Source of the DNA: Duncaniella dubosii
GTDB lineage: Bacteria; Bacteroidota; Bacteroidia; Bacteroidales; Muribaculaceae
NCBI RefSeq assembly: GCF_004803915.1
Contig: NZ_CP039396.1
Coordinates: 1,550,001-1,614,000 of the forward strand
Reading direction: 5' to 3'
DNA: 64,000 bases
In this document: positions 17,001 through 25,920 of the stretch, piece by piece
How positions within the stretch are numbered: position 1 is the stretch's first letter
Layout: every line of letters starts with the position of its first letter
Notes under the pieces: model-generated
Databases searched by the model: none
Seen by the model: the letters and a program-made list of their open reading frames with translations, nothing else
What the model was told of the DNA's origin: nothing
Position numbers and translations under genes: made by a program

Positions 17001-19016
17001 TTACAATGTAAATTTCACCGTTATACGCCAAGAACGTCCGGGCATGGGATAGCGCGCCACGACCACATACTGGCGGTTGAGGAGATTCATCAGGTCACCG
17101 CGCAGTTCGATGTCATGACCCTTTAACCCGAAGACGCGGTAAGCTGTAAGCCCTACATCGGCATAACCTCCGAGACGAGTGTCGGGATTGTTGTTGTTGG
17201 TTGCGTAGCGTCCGCTGACGGCGGTTGTGTGTACCGACAGGTTGACCCACGGATTTTCATAGCTGACAGTCACGTTGCCGGAATGGCGTGGGATGTAGGC
17301 AATCTGTTTCTTGTATTCAGTAACTTGTGAGCGTGTGCGGGGTTCAGCCCGTTGATAGCTGTAATTGCCGGTGAGGAGTATCTGTTGCTGCCGGCCGACA
17401 TTGAATGTCGCCGATTCGGTCAGGTCGACACCTATCATTCGTGCTTTGTCAAGATTGACCACCGTCCAGACAAACATGTTGTAGGGGATGGCGACGATCT
17501 TATCCTTGACTTGGTTGATGTATGCGTCGGCTGTGATTTCAAGGTTAGGAAGCCATGACAGTGACGGAAGGCGGTAGGTAAGGCCGACATTAAACTGATT
17601 GGCCGTCTCGGGTCTTACGTCCGGGTTGCCGTAGTGATAGAAATAGGTTTCGTTGAAGGTCGGCATACGGAATATGTTCTTGTAGGAGAGACGGACAAAG
17701 AACATTTCATCGGAGAATGGCTGAACCGAAACGCTTGCCGATGGCGAGAGACGGCTGTAATCACGAGCGCCATCGCCGAGTTTCGCGCTATTGGTATAGA
17801 TTGAGCCGAGCAGTCGTGCCGAGGCTGTCAGCAGACGGCTGCGGTAGCGCGCGGTCAGAATCTGTAGGACCGAATGGCGGCGCGGAAAGGTCTCGTTCGG
17901 AAGGTTGCTGGTGAAATTGTTGAAGAAATAGTCGGCCGAATAGTCGAGAGCCCATCTGTCGGTCGGGAGAAATAGGAGACATGCACTTGTGTATGCCTCT
18001 CGCTGCCAATAGTTCTGGTTCAGTTCTCCACCGGGATATTTTCCGTTCTCGTCGTGATAAAGAGACGATGCCCAGTTGAACTTTCCGTGGAGTTGCAGCG
18101 ACCACTGTGAGGTGAAAGCGTTGCGGTATTGGAGCTGTCCGAAAAAGTTGCGGTCGCGCAGAGTCTCGTGGTTCTCGTTGCTGTAATAGATGGCCGGTCC
18201 CGGTATCTGGCGGTCGTTGTCGTAATAGTAGAGTTTCGCACTGAGATTCGATCGGCTGTCGGGATTCCAGATTGCGTTCAGTTCACCGTGGCCGCTGTTC
18301 ATTCGAGAATTATTGCGGCGCTCGGTGACTGTATGCTGTCCGTTTTTGAGACGGAATGGATAGTCGTTTTCAGCATAAGTGTAGTCACCGATGAGGTTCA
18401 TTGAAAACTTCTCTGAAAATGCTTTGCCGACGCGGAGGTATGGGTTTATGTAGCCGAATGATCCGTATTTAACCTGTGTCGTGAGGTCAAGCGGTTTTGT
18501 GGGATCAGGCTGTCGGAAACTTGAAATGCTGAACGATGCTGCCGATGCCGCGACGCGGGCGGGCATGAATATATCGTCGTTGTCGCCGATAACCATCGAG
18601 AGTGATTCGACATTATCGAGCGAATAGCGCGCCACATCTACCTCTCCGCTCTGGCAGTCGCTCAGGACTATACCGTCGTAGACGACCGCAGTGTGCTGTG
18701 AGCCAAGACCGCGCACCGAAACCGTTTTCAGACCACCGAGTCCACCGTAGTCACGAAGATTGACCCCGGGCAGGCGATGTATGGCATCGGAAATATCTGT
18801 GACTCCCAGCCGGTTGAACTCTTTTTCACTGAGCTTGAATGCAGGAGCGGTGCTTTTGATGGACTTTGTGATATGGGACTGGACGACTTCCACTGTGTCC
18901 AGCTCTATTGTAGAGGGTGTCTGGGCACGACAAATCTGCGGGACAAGGGTCAGAGCCGGCACTGCCACGCAAGATAAAGAGCGTATGTAGCGAATAACGA
19001 AGCTATTTGTGAACAT
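17001..19016 (-). CDS. btuB: TonB-dependent outer-membrane cobalamin receptor
   Basis: 671 residues from ATG 19016, giving the signal MFTNSFVIRYIRSLSCVAVP and mature start near QTPSTIELDTVEV (TonB box region). The plug has LGVTDISDAIHRLPGVNLRD and VSVRGLGSQHTAVVYDGI. The barrel ends with a typical final strand, PGRSWRITVKFTL. It moves B12 across the outer membrane using TonB energy. The cobalamin riboswitch (19059-19248) lies immediately upstream, and btuG, btuF and btuC follow. Length is near BtuB of other bacteria rather than the 900-1000 of SusC types. The ORF can be read from an ATG at 19058, but that start falls next to the riboswitch. Confidence 0.92.
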   Translation of the reverse strand: MFTNSFVIRYIRSLSCVAVPALTLVPQICRAQTPSTIELDTVEVVQSHITKSIKSTAPAFKLSEKEFNRLGVTDISDAIHRLPGVNLRDYGGLGGLKTVSVRGLGSQHTAVVYDGIVLSDCQSGEVDVARYSLDNVESLSMVIGDNDDIFMPARVAASAASFSISSFRQPDPTKPLDLTTQVKYGSFGYINPYLRVGKAFSEKFSMNLIGDYTYAENDYPFRLKNGQHTVTERRNNSRMNSGHGELNAIWNPDSRSNLSAKLYYYDNDRQIPGPAIYYSNENHETLRDRNFFGQLQYRNAFTSQWSLQLHGKFNWASSLYHDENGKYPGGELNQNYWQREAYTSACLLFLPTDRWALDYSADYFFNNFTSNLPNETFPRRHSVLQILTARYRSRLLTASARLLGSIYTNSAKLGDGARDYSRLSPSASVSVQPFSDEMFFVRLSYKNIFRMPTFNETYFYHYGNPDVRPETANQFNVGLTYRLPSLSWLPNLEITADAYINQVKDKIVAIPYNMFVWTVVNLDKARMIGVDLTESATFNVGRQQQILLTGNYSYQRAEPRTRSQVTEYKKQIAYIPRHSGNVTVSYENPWVNLSVHTTAVSGRYATNNNNPDTRLGGYADVGLTAYRVFGLKGHDIELRGDLMNLLNRQYVVVARYPMPGRSWRITVKFTL

Positions 19017-19058
19017 GTCTTCTCGTCCTCGAAAGAAAAACATCATTAATAATGACAT

Positions 19059-19248
19059 TGGCAGGTCTTCGGACTTATTCCGGGCTTGTTTTTATTCAGA
19101 ATGCCTTCCCATTACCGTTATCCGGCCACAGTGGCATGGATCTGAGCCCTTTGTTAATTGGAAATTACCGCAGCGGGACTGTCCGGGATTCTCACCCGTG
19201 TTCCCTTTTAATCGGAATGATGCAGAATGTCGTGCATGTATCCGAACC
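19059..19248 (-). promoter_or_regulatory. Cobalamin riboswitch controlling btuBGFC
   Basis: On the minus strand the leader contains the elements of the AdoCbl aptamer in order: AGGGAACACGGGTGAGAATC, GGACAGTCCCGCTGCGGTAA, CATGCCACTGTGGCCGG, GGGAAGGCATTCTG, and the B12 box AGTCCGAAGACCTGCC at about 19062-19077. The aptamer ends about 43 nt before the btuB ATG, which suggests control of translation initiation or early termination. When B12 is bound, expression of the operon should fall. Confidence 0.95.
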
Positions 19249-19258
19249 AATGAGAGTG

Positions 19259-19288
19259 CAAAATTACACAAAAATTCAGAATCGCAAA
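19259..19288 (-). promoter_or_regulatory. Promoter of the riboswitch/btu operon
   Basis: TAATTTTG (exact TAnnTTTG) at 19259-19266 and TTTG at 19285-19288, 18 nt apart, on the minus strand directly upstream of the aptamer. Confidence 0.65.
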
Positions 19289-19433
19289 CCAAAAATTCGG
19301 ATTTTATTAGATTGTATTTTTTTGTCATTGAAATTGAGTAATTTTGTGCTATTGAAATTAAGAGGCTGTTGAATAAGAATTTTTAAGTATACTTTTAAAG
19401 GAAAAGCGGCACAACATCAGTTAACTTCGGAAT

Positions 19434-20294
19434 ATGGAAAAAAGTAATATTAAAGAATTAAGAGATAAAGAATTCGGAGGTGAACGCCCGTTGTTTGCAT
19501 CCCATTGTCTGCGACTTGAGAGCGTTACGTTTCATGCCGGTGAGTCGGCGCTGAAATACTGTGGCGATATTGTCGCCGTCCGCTGTACTTTTGAAGGCAA
19601 ATATCCGTTCTGGCATGTGGACGGTTTTGAGGTGAAGGACTGCCTTTTCACTCCCGGTGCGCGTGCGGCTCTGTGGTATTCGCGTAATCTTGTCATGACA
19701 GACACTCTTGTCGAAGCTCCAAAAATGTTTCGTGAAATGGACAATCTGTCGCTTTCAAATGTCCGTATCCCTGACGCGCAGGAGACGTTGTGGCATTGTC
19801 GTGGCGTGAAGCTGCGCAATGTTGAGGTTGCGAATGCCGACTACCTGTTCATGCACTCGTCGGACATTGATATTGACAATTATCGTCAGCAGGGAAACTA
19901 TTCGTTTCAGTATTGTAAGGATGTGGTGATACGCAATGCAGTGATTGATTCGAAGGATGCCTTTTGGAATACGGAAAATGTTACGGTCTACGATTCAGAG
20001 CTGACCGGCGAATATCTCGGCTGGCATTCCCGGAATCTGAAACTTGTGCGCTGTCGGATTTCAGGGACGCAGCCGCTCTGTTACTGTGAGAATCTCGTAA
20101 TGGAAGACTGCCGTATGGGCGACGATGCCGACCTTGCTTTCGAGGACTCGTCGCTTCACGCCGTGATTAATTCCAATGTTGTCAGTGTCAAAAATCCCCG
20201 TAGCGGTTCAATCAAGGCGCTTGCGATCGGTGAGACTATCCTTGATGAAAATCTGCTTGCTCCGGGCGACTGTGAGATTGTCACGGAAATATAA
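19434..20294 (+). CDS. DUF3737 family protein (beta-helix-like)
   Basis: 286 residues without a signal peptide. The sequence has a repeating pattern of short strands ending in aromatic or Cys-rich turns (ALKYCGDIVAVRCTF, FWHVDGFEVKDCLF, ALWYSRNLVMTDTL, LWHCRGVKLRNVEV), typical of a right-handed beta-helix. I recognise the DUF3737 family from the start KELRDKEFGGERPLFAS. The function is unknown, and homologues occur in many Firmicutes and Bacteroidetes. It is divergent from the btu operon, and a TAATTTTG element at 19339 may be its -7 box. The following gene is a separate PLP enzyme. Confidence 0.8.
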   Translation: MEKSNIKELRDKEFGGERPLFASHCLRLESVTFHAGESALKYCGDIVAVRCTFEGKYPFWHVDGFEVKDCLFTPGARAALWYSRNLVMTDTLVEAPKMFREMDNLSLSNVRIPDAQETLWHCRGVKLRNVEVANADYLFMHSSDIDIDNYRQQGNYSFQYCKDVVIRNAVIDSKDAFWNTENVTVYDSELTGEYLGWHSRNLKLVRCRISGTQPLCYCENLVMEDCRMGDDADLAFEDSSLHAVINSNVVSVKNPRSGSIKALAIGETILDENLLAPGDCEIVTEI

Positions 20295-20485
20295 ATAACA
20301 AAAAGCTCGGTAACTCTTGAAAATTAACTATATTTGAAGTGCGTTTTATCACAAGGGAAAATCAAGGGACGATAGTCGATATGTCGCCAACCTGATTTTC
20401 CCGGATATAGCTACAAGAAGTATGGATGCTTCTTTCAGGGTTACTTTCTCTAAAAATACCAACTGCTAATTTTAAAGAGTTACTT

Positions 20486-21649
20486 ATGGCTAAGGATTTT
20501 AATTTTGACAAGATTGTGCTCCGCAGGGGCTCAGGGTCATTGAAGTGGGATTCACGTCACGATGTGATACCCTTGTGGGTGGCCGATATGGACTTTCAGG
20601 CTGCTCCTTGTATACTCGAAGCTCTCAGGCGTCGTGTGGATCACGGTGTGTTCGGCTATACGTATGTTGACGAGAACTACTATGATGCGCTCATCGACTG
20701 GTTCAGTTCGCGCCACCTCTACACGTTCGACCGCAGTGACGTGATTTATATTCCCGGAGTAGTTCCTGCTCTCTCTGCCATAGTCAAGGCTCTTGCTCCG
20801 GCCGGGTCGGGTGTGATTGTCCAGACTCCTGTGTATAATTGTTTCTTCTCATCTATCCGTAACAACGGCTGCCGTGTGGTCGAGAATCCGTTGCTGCGCA
20901 AGGATTTGTCGGACAATGAATTCACCTATGTCATGGATCTTGACGGGCTTGAACGTCTTGCGTCTGATCCGGCCAATGTCCTGATGCTGCTGTGCAATCC
21001 CCATAATCCGGCCGGCCGTGCATGGACGCACGAGGAGCTTGAGGCTGTACGTGACATCTGTCAGCGCCACGGAGTGACTGTCATAAGTGACGAGATACAC
21101 AACGAACTCACCATGCCGGGTTATCGCTATGTTCCTTACGGGACAGTCGACCGCAAGGCGACAGTGTGTGTCTCTCCGTCGAAATCGTTTAATATCGCAG
21201 GTTTGCAGATTGCCAATATTATCGCTCCTGATTCCGTGAAGCGGTCGCGCATAGAACAAGCTGTCAACGATAACGAAGTCTGCGATGTCAATCCCTTCGG
21301 AGTCGTGGCTCTCCGTGCTGCATATTCTTCGGAAGGCGAGGAATGGCTGGAGGCTTTGAAGGTCTATCTCCATGAAAATTATCTTTTCTTCCGTGAATAT
21401 CTCGGGCGCAGACTTCCGCAGTGTCCTGTCGCGAAGCTTGAAGCGACCTATCTTCCGTGGGTGGACATCTTGCCTCTCGGTGTCGGTTCTGACGAGCTTG
21501 TCAAACGAGTCCTCGACGAAGCCCGCGTATGGCTCAATTCGGGCGTGATGTATGGTGTTGACGGCTATGTGAGATTCAACATTGCCTGTCCGCGCAACAC
21601 CCTTGAGGAAGGTCTCGAACGCATCTGCGATCTTCTCGGGAAGGCTTAA
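20486..21649 (+). CDS. PatB/MalY-type PLP-dependent C-S lyase (cystathionine beta-lyase)
   Basis: 387 residues from ATG 20486; the 20 residues coded before it are not conserved in the family. The fold-type I signature begins FDKIVLRRGSGSLKWD, with VIPLWVADMDFQ typical of MalY/PatB. NPHNPAGRAWTHEEL holds the PLP pyridine contact, SDEIHNEL the aspartate, and SPSKSFNIAGLQ the PLP-binding lysine (about residue 233). The family breaks C-S bonds of cystathionine or cysteine conjugates, giving pyruvate, ammonia and a thiol. An aminotransferase role is less likely. The MATE exporter follows 68 nt later. Confidence 0.9.
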   Translation: MAKDFNFDKIVLRRGSGSLKWDSRHDVIPLWVADMDFQAAPCILEALRRRVDHGVFGYTYVDENYYDALIDWFSSRHLYTFDRSDVIYIPGVVPALSAIVKALAPAGSGVIVQTPVYNCFFSSIRNNGCRVVENPLLRKDLSDNEFTYVMDLDGLERLASDPANVLMLLCNPHNPAGRAWTHEELEAVRDICQRHGVTVISDEIHNELTMPGYRYVPYGTVDRKATVCVSPSKSFNIAGLQIANIIAPDSVKRSRIEQAVNDNEVCDVNPFGVVALRAAYSSEGEEWLEALKVYLHENYLFFREYLGRRLPQCPVAKLEATYLPWVDILPLGVGSDELVKRVLDEARVWLNSGVMYGVDGYVRFNIACPRNTLEEGLERICDLLGKA

Positions 21650-21717
21650 AAATCAGCTATGGTGTCCGGGCTGTGTGCTTCGGACACCATCATTGTCTTA
21701 TAATTTTCATTTTTTTG

Positions 21718-23127
21718 ATGGCCGATATATCACTCATCCGTTCCGGCGCTCCTCTCGATTTCCGTCAGCAGTTGAAACTGACCGTACAGCTGTCATGGCC
21801 GGCCATGATGGCGCAGCTTTCAAGCATAATGATGCAATATATTGATGCTGCAATGGTCGGCAGGCTTGGTGCAGACGATTCGGCGGCTGTCGGACTGGTC
21901 TCTACAAGCCTATGGCTTTTCTGGGGAATATGTTCGGCCGTGACTGTCGGTTTCTCCGTGCAGGTAGCCCACCGTATAGGCGCTTCCGACCATGATGGTG
22001 CCCGGCGCGTTCTGCGCCAGTCGATAGTGGCCTGTCTTTTGTTCAGTCTTGCCGTCGTCATAGTCGGGGCGGCTATAGCATGGCCGTTGCCTCATTGGCT
22101 TGGAGGAACGGACGTAGTATGCCCTAAGGCATCGCTCTACTTCCTTGTGTTCGTACTCGCACTTCCGCTGCTGACCATGAACTATCTCGGCGGTGCGATG
22201 TTGAGGTGTGTAGGAAACATGAAAGTTCCGGGAGGTCTGAACGTTATGATGTGTGTCCTTGATATCATCTTTAATTTTTTCCTGATATTTCCATCGCGGG
22301 AGGTGGATTTCATGGGGCATGCGATACATATTCCCGGAGCGGGACTCGGTGTTCTCGGGGCGGCTCTTGGCACGGTCTCGGCCGAGATTGTGACTGCCGG
22401 ACTGATGATGTGGTATCTGTGTTCGAGAGAAAAGTCAATATGTCTTGTAGGGCATCCCGGCTCGTTCCGACCCACGCGTCAGGTGCTTGCAAGAGCGCTC
22501 AAAGTGTCAGCACCGATGACTCTCGAACATGCGGTGATATGTGGAGCGCAGATTGCCGTAACGGTTATCGTCGCTCCCCTCGGAGTGATGGCTATCGCCG
22601 CTAATGCGTTTGCTGTGACAGCTGAAAGCATCTGTTATATGCCGGGCTACGGCATAGGTGATGCGGCGACCACGCTCGTCGGGCAGAGCTATGGGGCGAA
22701 ACGCCTTGACGTTGCCCGGCGGTTCGGTTACATCACTGTCGGTCTCGGTATGGTGACAATGACGCTTATGGGGGTGGTCATGTATGTCTGTGCTCCTTGG
22801 GTGATGGAACTTATGACTCCTGTCGGAGAGATTCAGTCGCTCGGTGTGGAGGCACTGCGTATTGAGGCATTTGCCGAACCGATGTTTGCTGCTGCAATCG
22901 TGAGTTACGGAGTGATGATAGGTGTAGGCGACACTATCATTCCGGCTTCAATGAACTTCGGAAGCATCTGGCTTGTACGTCTGCCGATTGCCGCGTTGCT
23001 TGCACCGGCTATGGGACTTGCCGGAGTATGGCTTGCGATGTGTGTTGAGCTGTGTTTTCGCGGGGCGATATTCTTATGGAGGCTTATATCTGGCGCATGG
23101 CTGAAAAAGGGGTTGAAACCGGCTTAA
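21718..23127 (+). CDS. MATE family efflux transporter
   Basis: 469 residues and twelve likely membrane helices. ATG 21718 gives the usual short N-terminus before LKLTVQLSWPAMMAQLS, the first helix of the family. Other typical features: IDAAMVGRLGADDSAAVGL in helix 2, GVLGAALGTVSAEIVTAGL, and the second-half repeat with GYGIGDAATTLVGQSYGAK. The family exports drugs or metabolites with sodium or proton exchange in the inner membrane. It lies just downstream of the C-S lyase. A common substrate is possible but only guilt by location. The upstream in-frame ATG at 21673 adds a poor hydrophobic stretch. Confidence 0.9.
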   Translation: MADISLIRSGAPLDFRQQLKLTVQLSWPAMMAQLSSIMMQYIDAAMVGRLGADDSAAVGLVSTSLWLFWGICSAVTVGFSVQVAHRIGASDHDGARRVLRQSIVACLLFSLAVVIVGAAIAWPLPHWLGGTDVVCPKASLYFLVFVLALPLLTMNYLGGAMLRCVGNMKVPGGLNVMMCVLDIIFNFFLIFPSREVDFMGHAIHIPGAGLGVLGAALGTVSAEIVTAGLMMWYLCSREKSICLVGHPGSFRPTRQVLARALKVSAPMTLEHAVICGAQIAVTVIVAPLGVMAIAANAFAVTAESICYMPGYGIGDAATTLVGQSYGAKRLDVARRFGYITVGLGMVTMTLMGVVMYVCAPWVMELMTPVGEIQSLGVEALRIEAFAEPMFAAAIVSYGVMIGVGDTIIPASMNFGSIWLVRLPIAALLAPAMGLAGVWLAMCVELCFRGAIFLWRLISGAWLKKGLKPA

Positions 23128-23204
23128 ACAGACAACGGTTTCGTATAATATCATTTGTTAATGATATTTAACTGTTATTATCCGCAAATAATAGATTAAA
23201 GCCC

Positions 23205-23212
23205 TAAATTTG
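23205..23212 (+). promoter_or_regulatory. Candidate -7 element (TAAATTTG)
   Basis: Exact TAnnTTTG 48 nt upstream of the barrel-protein ATG at 23261. No convincing TTTG at the right distance. Confidence 0.3.
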
Positions 23213-23260
23213 TCGGCGAAACCATTTATTAATCACATTTTAAATCAAGTGCTTGACATC

Positions 23261-23917
23261 ATGGGTCGTATTTTACTCTCTCTGATGCTTCTGATTGCCG
23301 GTTTTACCGCCTTCGGAGCAGAAAATGAATCTCAGTTGACTATTAAAACAAATGTTGACAGCGTTTCCACCGGCGAGTTGCAACAGGCAATGAGCCGTAA
23401 TATCTTTGCCGAGTTTTTTGGACCGTCGTTTGGTGTCGGTCTGGGTTTTGATTCACGTTTCCGTCCCGGTTCGGTATTCGGCTATCGTGTCGGACTCTCT
23501 TTTACGTCCGGCTCATTGTCTTATGACGATGATTATAATTATTGGAGGGACATGGAATTTAAAGGTATATGTATCCCTCTTGAGGTCAATGCGATTTTAG
23601 GAAGCGGTAAAAGTAAGTTTGAGGTTGGTGTGGGTATTGTCCCTTCACTTCTGAAGCGTAATGAGTGGAAGGTCTCGGGCGAATGGATATGGGATGAGGA
23701 GACAGGTGAAGTAATTTCTTCTCCCGAGAGCTCTTTCCGTCAGGTTACACGACCCAATATACTTGGACTGATCAATATGGGATACCGTTATCAGCGTTCC
23801 ACCGGTTTCTTCATGCGTATAGGTCTGACGGCATTCATCGGCGCATGGGATTGTTCGCCTATTGACGGTGTGATTCTTCTTCCAAATCTGTCTCTGGGGT
23901 ATACTATCCGCTATTGA
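23261..23917 (+). CDS. Exported outer-membrane beta-barrel-like protein, unknown function
   Basis: 218 residues from ATG 23261. A Sec signal (MGRILLSLMLLIAGFTAFGA) precedes a mature protein of alternating hydrophobic/polar strands with glycine-aromatic turns: GPSFGVGLGFDSRF, VFGYRVGLSFTSG, KFEVGVGIVPSL, GFFMRIGLTAFIG, and a terminal strand NLSLGYTIRY. This is the pattern of small 8-stranded barrels (PorT/OmpW-like) common in Bacteroidetes. No specific function can be assigned. It is convergent with ilvC and shares a bidirectional terminator. Confidence 0.72.
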   Translation: MGRILLSLMLLIAGFTAFGAENESQLTIKTNVDSVSTGELQQAMSRNIFAEFFGPSFGVGLGFDSRFRPGSVFGYRVGLSFTSGSLSYDDDYNYWRDMEFKGICIPLEVNAILGSGKSKFEVGVGIVPSLLKRNEWKVSGEWIWDEETGEVISSPESSFRQVTRPNILGLINMGYRYQRSTGFFMRIGLTAFIGAWDCSPIDGVILLPNLSLGYTIRY

Positions 23918-23931
23918 TACGCTAAAGATAT

Positions 23932-23992
23932 AAAAAAATAACAGATTTATATTTCAGCATTCGCGCCGGAGATATAAATCTGTTATTTTTTT
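23932..23992. terminator. Bidirectional terminator between the barrel gene and ilvC
   Basis: A perfect 16-bp stem (23937-23952 with 23972-23987) is flanked by A7 on the left and T7 on the right, so it works for both converging transcripts. A second small hairpin (CTATTCCC...GGGAATAG, 23999-24025) lies beside it, closer to ilvC. Confidence 0.85.
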
Positions 23993-24031
23993 GCTTATCT
24001 ATTCCCTATTTAGGGGAGGGAATAGGAGCGA

Positions 24032-25075
24032 TTAAGCGTTTTCGGGACGGAGTGTGCGTACTGTCGCACCTGCACGCCACATTTCGCTCTCGCGGAGAGC
24101 CTTGAGTTCTTCCTCAAGTTTCTCACGGTAGTCAGGCTGGGTGTTGGAGTCGATTGAACGCTGAGCCTCACGACCTGTTTTCACGCTCTCATAGAGGTCG
24201 TATACCACAGGCTTGATTGCATCGTGGAACGGGCCCATCCAGTCAAGTGCGCCACGCTGTGCGGTGGTAGAGCAGTTTGCATACATCCAGTCCATGCCTT
24301 TCGCTGCAAAGAGGGGCATGAGTGACTGTGTGAGTTCTTCGACAGTTTCGTTGAATGCTTCCGAGGGTGTGTGACCGTTTTCACGGAGCACTTCATACTG
24401 TGCGAGGAGAAGACCTTGGATCGCACCCATGAGCGAACCGCGTTCGCCGGTGAGGTCGCTGACTGCTTCGCGCTGGAAAGTCGTCTCGAAGAGATAGCCT
24501 GAACCGATACCGATACCGAGGGCAAGTGTGCGTTCGAGCGCACGACCGGTAGCATCCTGATAAACGGCAAAACTTGAGTTTGTGCCCTTGCCTTCCTTGA
24601 AAAGAATGCGGAGCATAGTGCCTGAACCCTTGGGGGCAACCATTATCACGTCAACGTCGGCAGGGGGGACAACGCCTGTGCGGTCGCTCCAGTTGATAGC
24701 GAAGCCGTGGCTGAAATAGAGAGCCTTGCCGGGGGTGAGATGTTCTTTGATTGTGGGCCACTGAGAGATTACAGCTGCATCGCTGAGAAGACACATGATG
24801 ATAGTGCCGCGCTTGCAGGCTTCTTCGATAGAGAAAAGAGTCTCGCCGGGAACCCAGCCGTCGGCTACAGCTTTCTCGTAAGTCTTGCCTTCGCGCTGGC
24901 CTACGATTACGTTGAAACCGTTGTCGCGGAGATCGAGTCCCTGACCGGGGCCTTGGACACCATAGCCGATGACTGCGATGGTTTCGTCCTTGAGGACTTC
25001 ACGTGCTTTTTCGAGGGGGAATTCTTCGCGGGTGATGACGGTTTCTTCAACACCGCCGAAATTTAATTTTGCCAT
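24032..25075 (-). CDS. ilvC: Ketol-acid reductoisomerase
   Basis: 347 residues. The Rossmann motif IAVIGYGVQGPGQGLDLRDN and cofactor-loop GQREGKTYEKA are at the N-terminus, VDVIMVAPKGSGTMLR is the typical active-site segment, and the C-terminal knotted domain carries the acidic metal ligands (DLTGERGSLMGAI and NETVEELTQ). It converts acetolactate or acetohydroxybutyrate to the dihydroxy acid using NAD(P)H and Mg2+. The sequence is of the divergent Bacteroidetes type. It is the last gene of the ilv operon, 74 nt after the acyl-ACP thioesterase gene, and ends at the bidirectional terminator. Confidence 0.96.
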   Translation of the reverse strand: MAKLNFGGVEETVITREEFPLEKAREVLKDETIAVIGYGVQGPGQGLDLRDNGFNVIVGQREGKTYEKAVADGWVPGETLFSIEEACKRGTIIMCLLSDAAVISQWPTIKEHLTPGKALYFSHGFAINWSDRTGVVPPADVDVIMVAPKGSGTMLRILFKEGKGTNSSFAVYQDATGRALERTLALGIGIGSGYLFETTFQREAVSDLTGERGSLMGAIQGLLLAQYEVLRENGHTPSEAFNETVEELTQSLMPLFAAKGMDWMYANCSTTAQRGALDWMGPFHDAIKPVVYDLYESVKTGREAQRSIDSNTQPDYREKLEEELKALRESEMWRAGATVRTLRPENA

Positions 25076-25149
25076 AATATTTTAAGTTTAAAGTTTTTTG
25101 TTTTAAAGTTCAGAGGTGAGAGAGTCGGTGAGAAGATGGAGTGTGTAAA

Positions 25150-25899
25150 TCAGTCTCTGGCCGTGAACCGTAGGCGGGCAAGGCAACAGGAAGTGGAGTT
25201 GACGCGGATTTCGACATCGTTCACTTCAGGACTTCCTTCATGAGATGCGGCGATTACCACAGCCTCTTCATCATAGCGGGCTTCGTGTTTGAATGCAAGT
25301 TCAAAACGCGACGGTCGCATTGTGTCGTAGTAATCGAGCGGCCACATGTCGACAATCAGGTCGATATAGCGGCGCGTGGTGACATGGCGGTTGACATCAA
25401 TGTCGGAAACTGCGAAGCGATAGGTGCTTTCTCTCTCCGGAGTGTGGGAAGGGAGAAGCTTTCCTCCCTTATCTCCGGCATATCTGCGGTCACTGATGAC
25501 ATCGAGTCCTTCGAATATCGGAGTAAGGTCGCCGGGACGGCGTGTGGTCATATTGACTGCCATCCATGTAGAATGGGCGCGCATCACCGTGTGGCCGGTC
25601 TCTGCATCTGTCATTTCAAATCCGCGTTCTGAAAACAGCCGGCTGACACTTTCAATCCATGTCTCCATACGATATGTCCGGTTGACAGTGACAGGAGCGT
25701 CAATGTCGATGGTCAGTCGGCTGAGCACCCAAGATATTCCCTCGCGGATCATGCGGTCGAATCCGATGCCGATGATATTGGCGTGCCCTGTGGCTGTGTC
25801 AATCAGTGTCGTGACAAGACGTGAGAGTGGCATTTCGCGCTGGGCGTTTACCTCGGATGCCGTGAGATAGAATTCGTATGAATAGAGTTTTGGATTCAT
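25150..25899 (-). CDS. Acyl-ACP thioesterase (Fat-type double hotdog)
   Basis: 249 residues, two hotdog halves as in bacterial acyl-ACP thioesterases. The first half has LYSYEFYLTASEVNAQREMP and VNRTYRMETWIES; ISWVLSRLTIDID is the typical central strand. The second half holds the catalytic Asn/His region DIDVNRHVTTRRYIDLIVD. It releases fatty acids from ACP in the cytoplasm. The gene lies inside the ilv operon between ilvN and ilvC. I recall the same arrangement in other Bacteroidetes, where branched-chain 2-oxo acids prime iso-fatty acids. That functional link is inference. The stop is 74 nt before ilvC. Confidence 0.88.
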   Translation of the reverse strand: MNPKLYSYEFYLTASEVNAQREMPLSRLVTTLIDTATGHANIIGIGFDRMIREGISWVLSRLTIDIDAPVTVNRTYRMETWIESVSRLFSERGFEMTDAETGHTVMRAHSTWMAVNMTTRRPGDLTPIFEGLDVISDRRYAGDKGGKLLPSHTPERESTYRFAVSDIDVNRHVTTRRYIDLIVDMWPLDYYDTMRPSRFELAFKHEARYDEEAVVIAASHEGSPEVNDVEIRVNSTSCCLARLRFTARD

Positions 25900-25920
25900 C
25901 TGACTTATGCGGTCTGACGG

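Noticed and set aside
15877..17031. Upstream starts for btuF (15904) and btuG (17031)
   Set aside because: They create overlaps with the preceding genes and place extra residues before clear lipoprotein signals.
19009..19372. Open frames of 106-110 codons over the btuB leader
   Set aside because: They cover the cobalamin riboswitch and are by-products of it.
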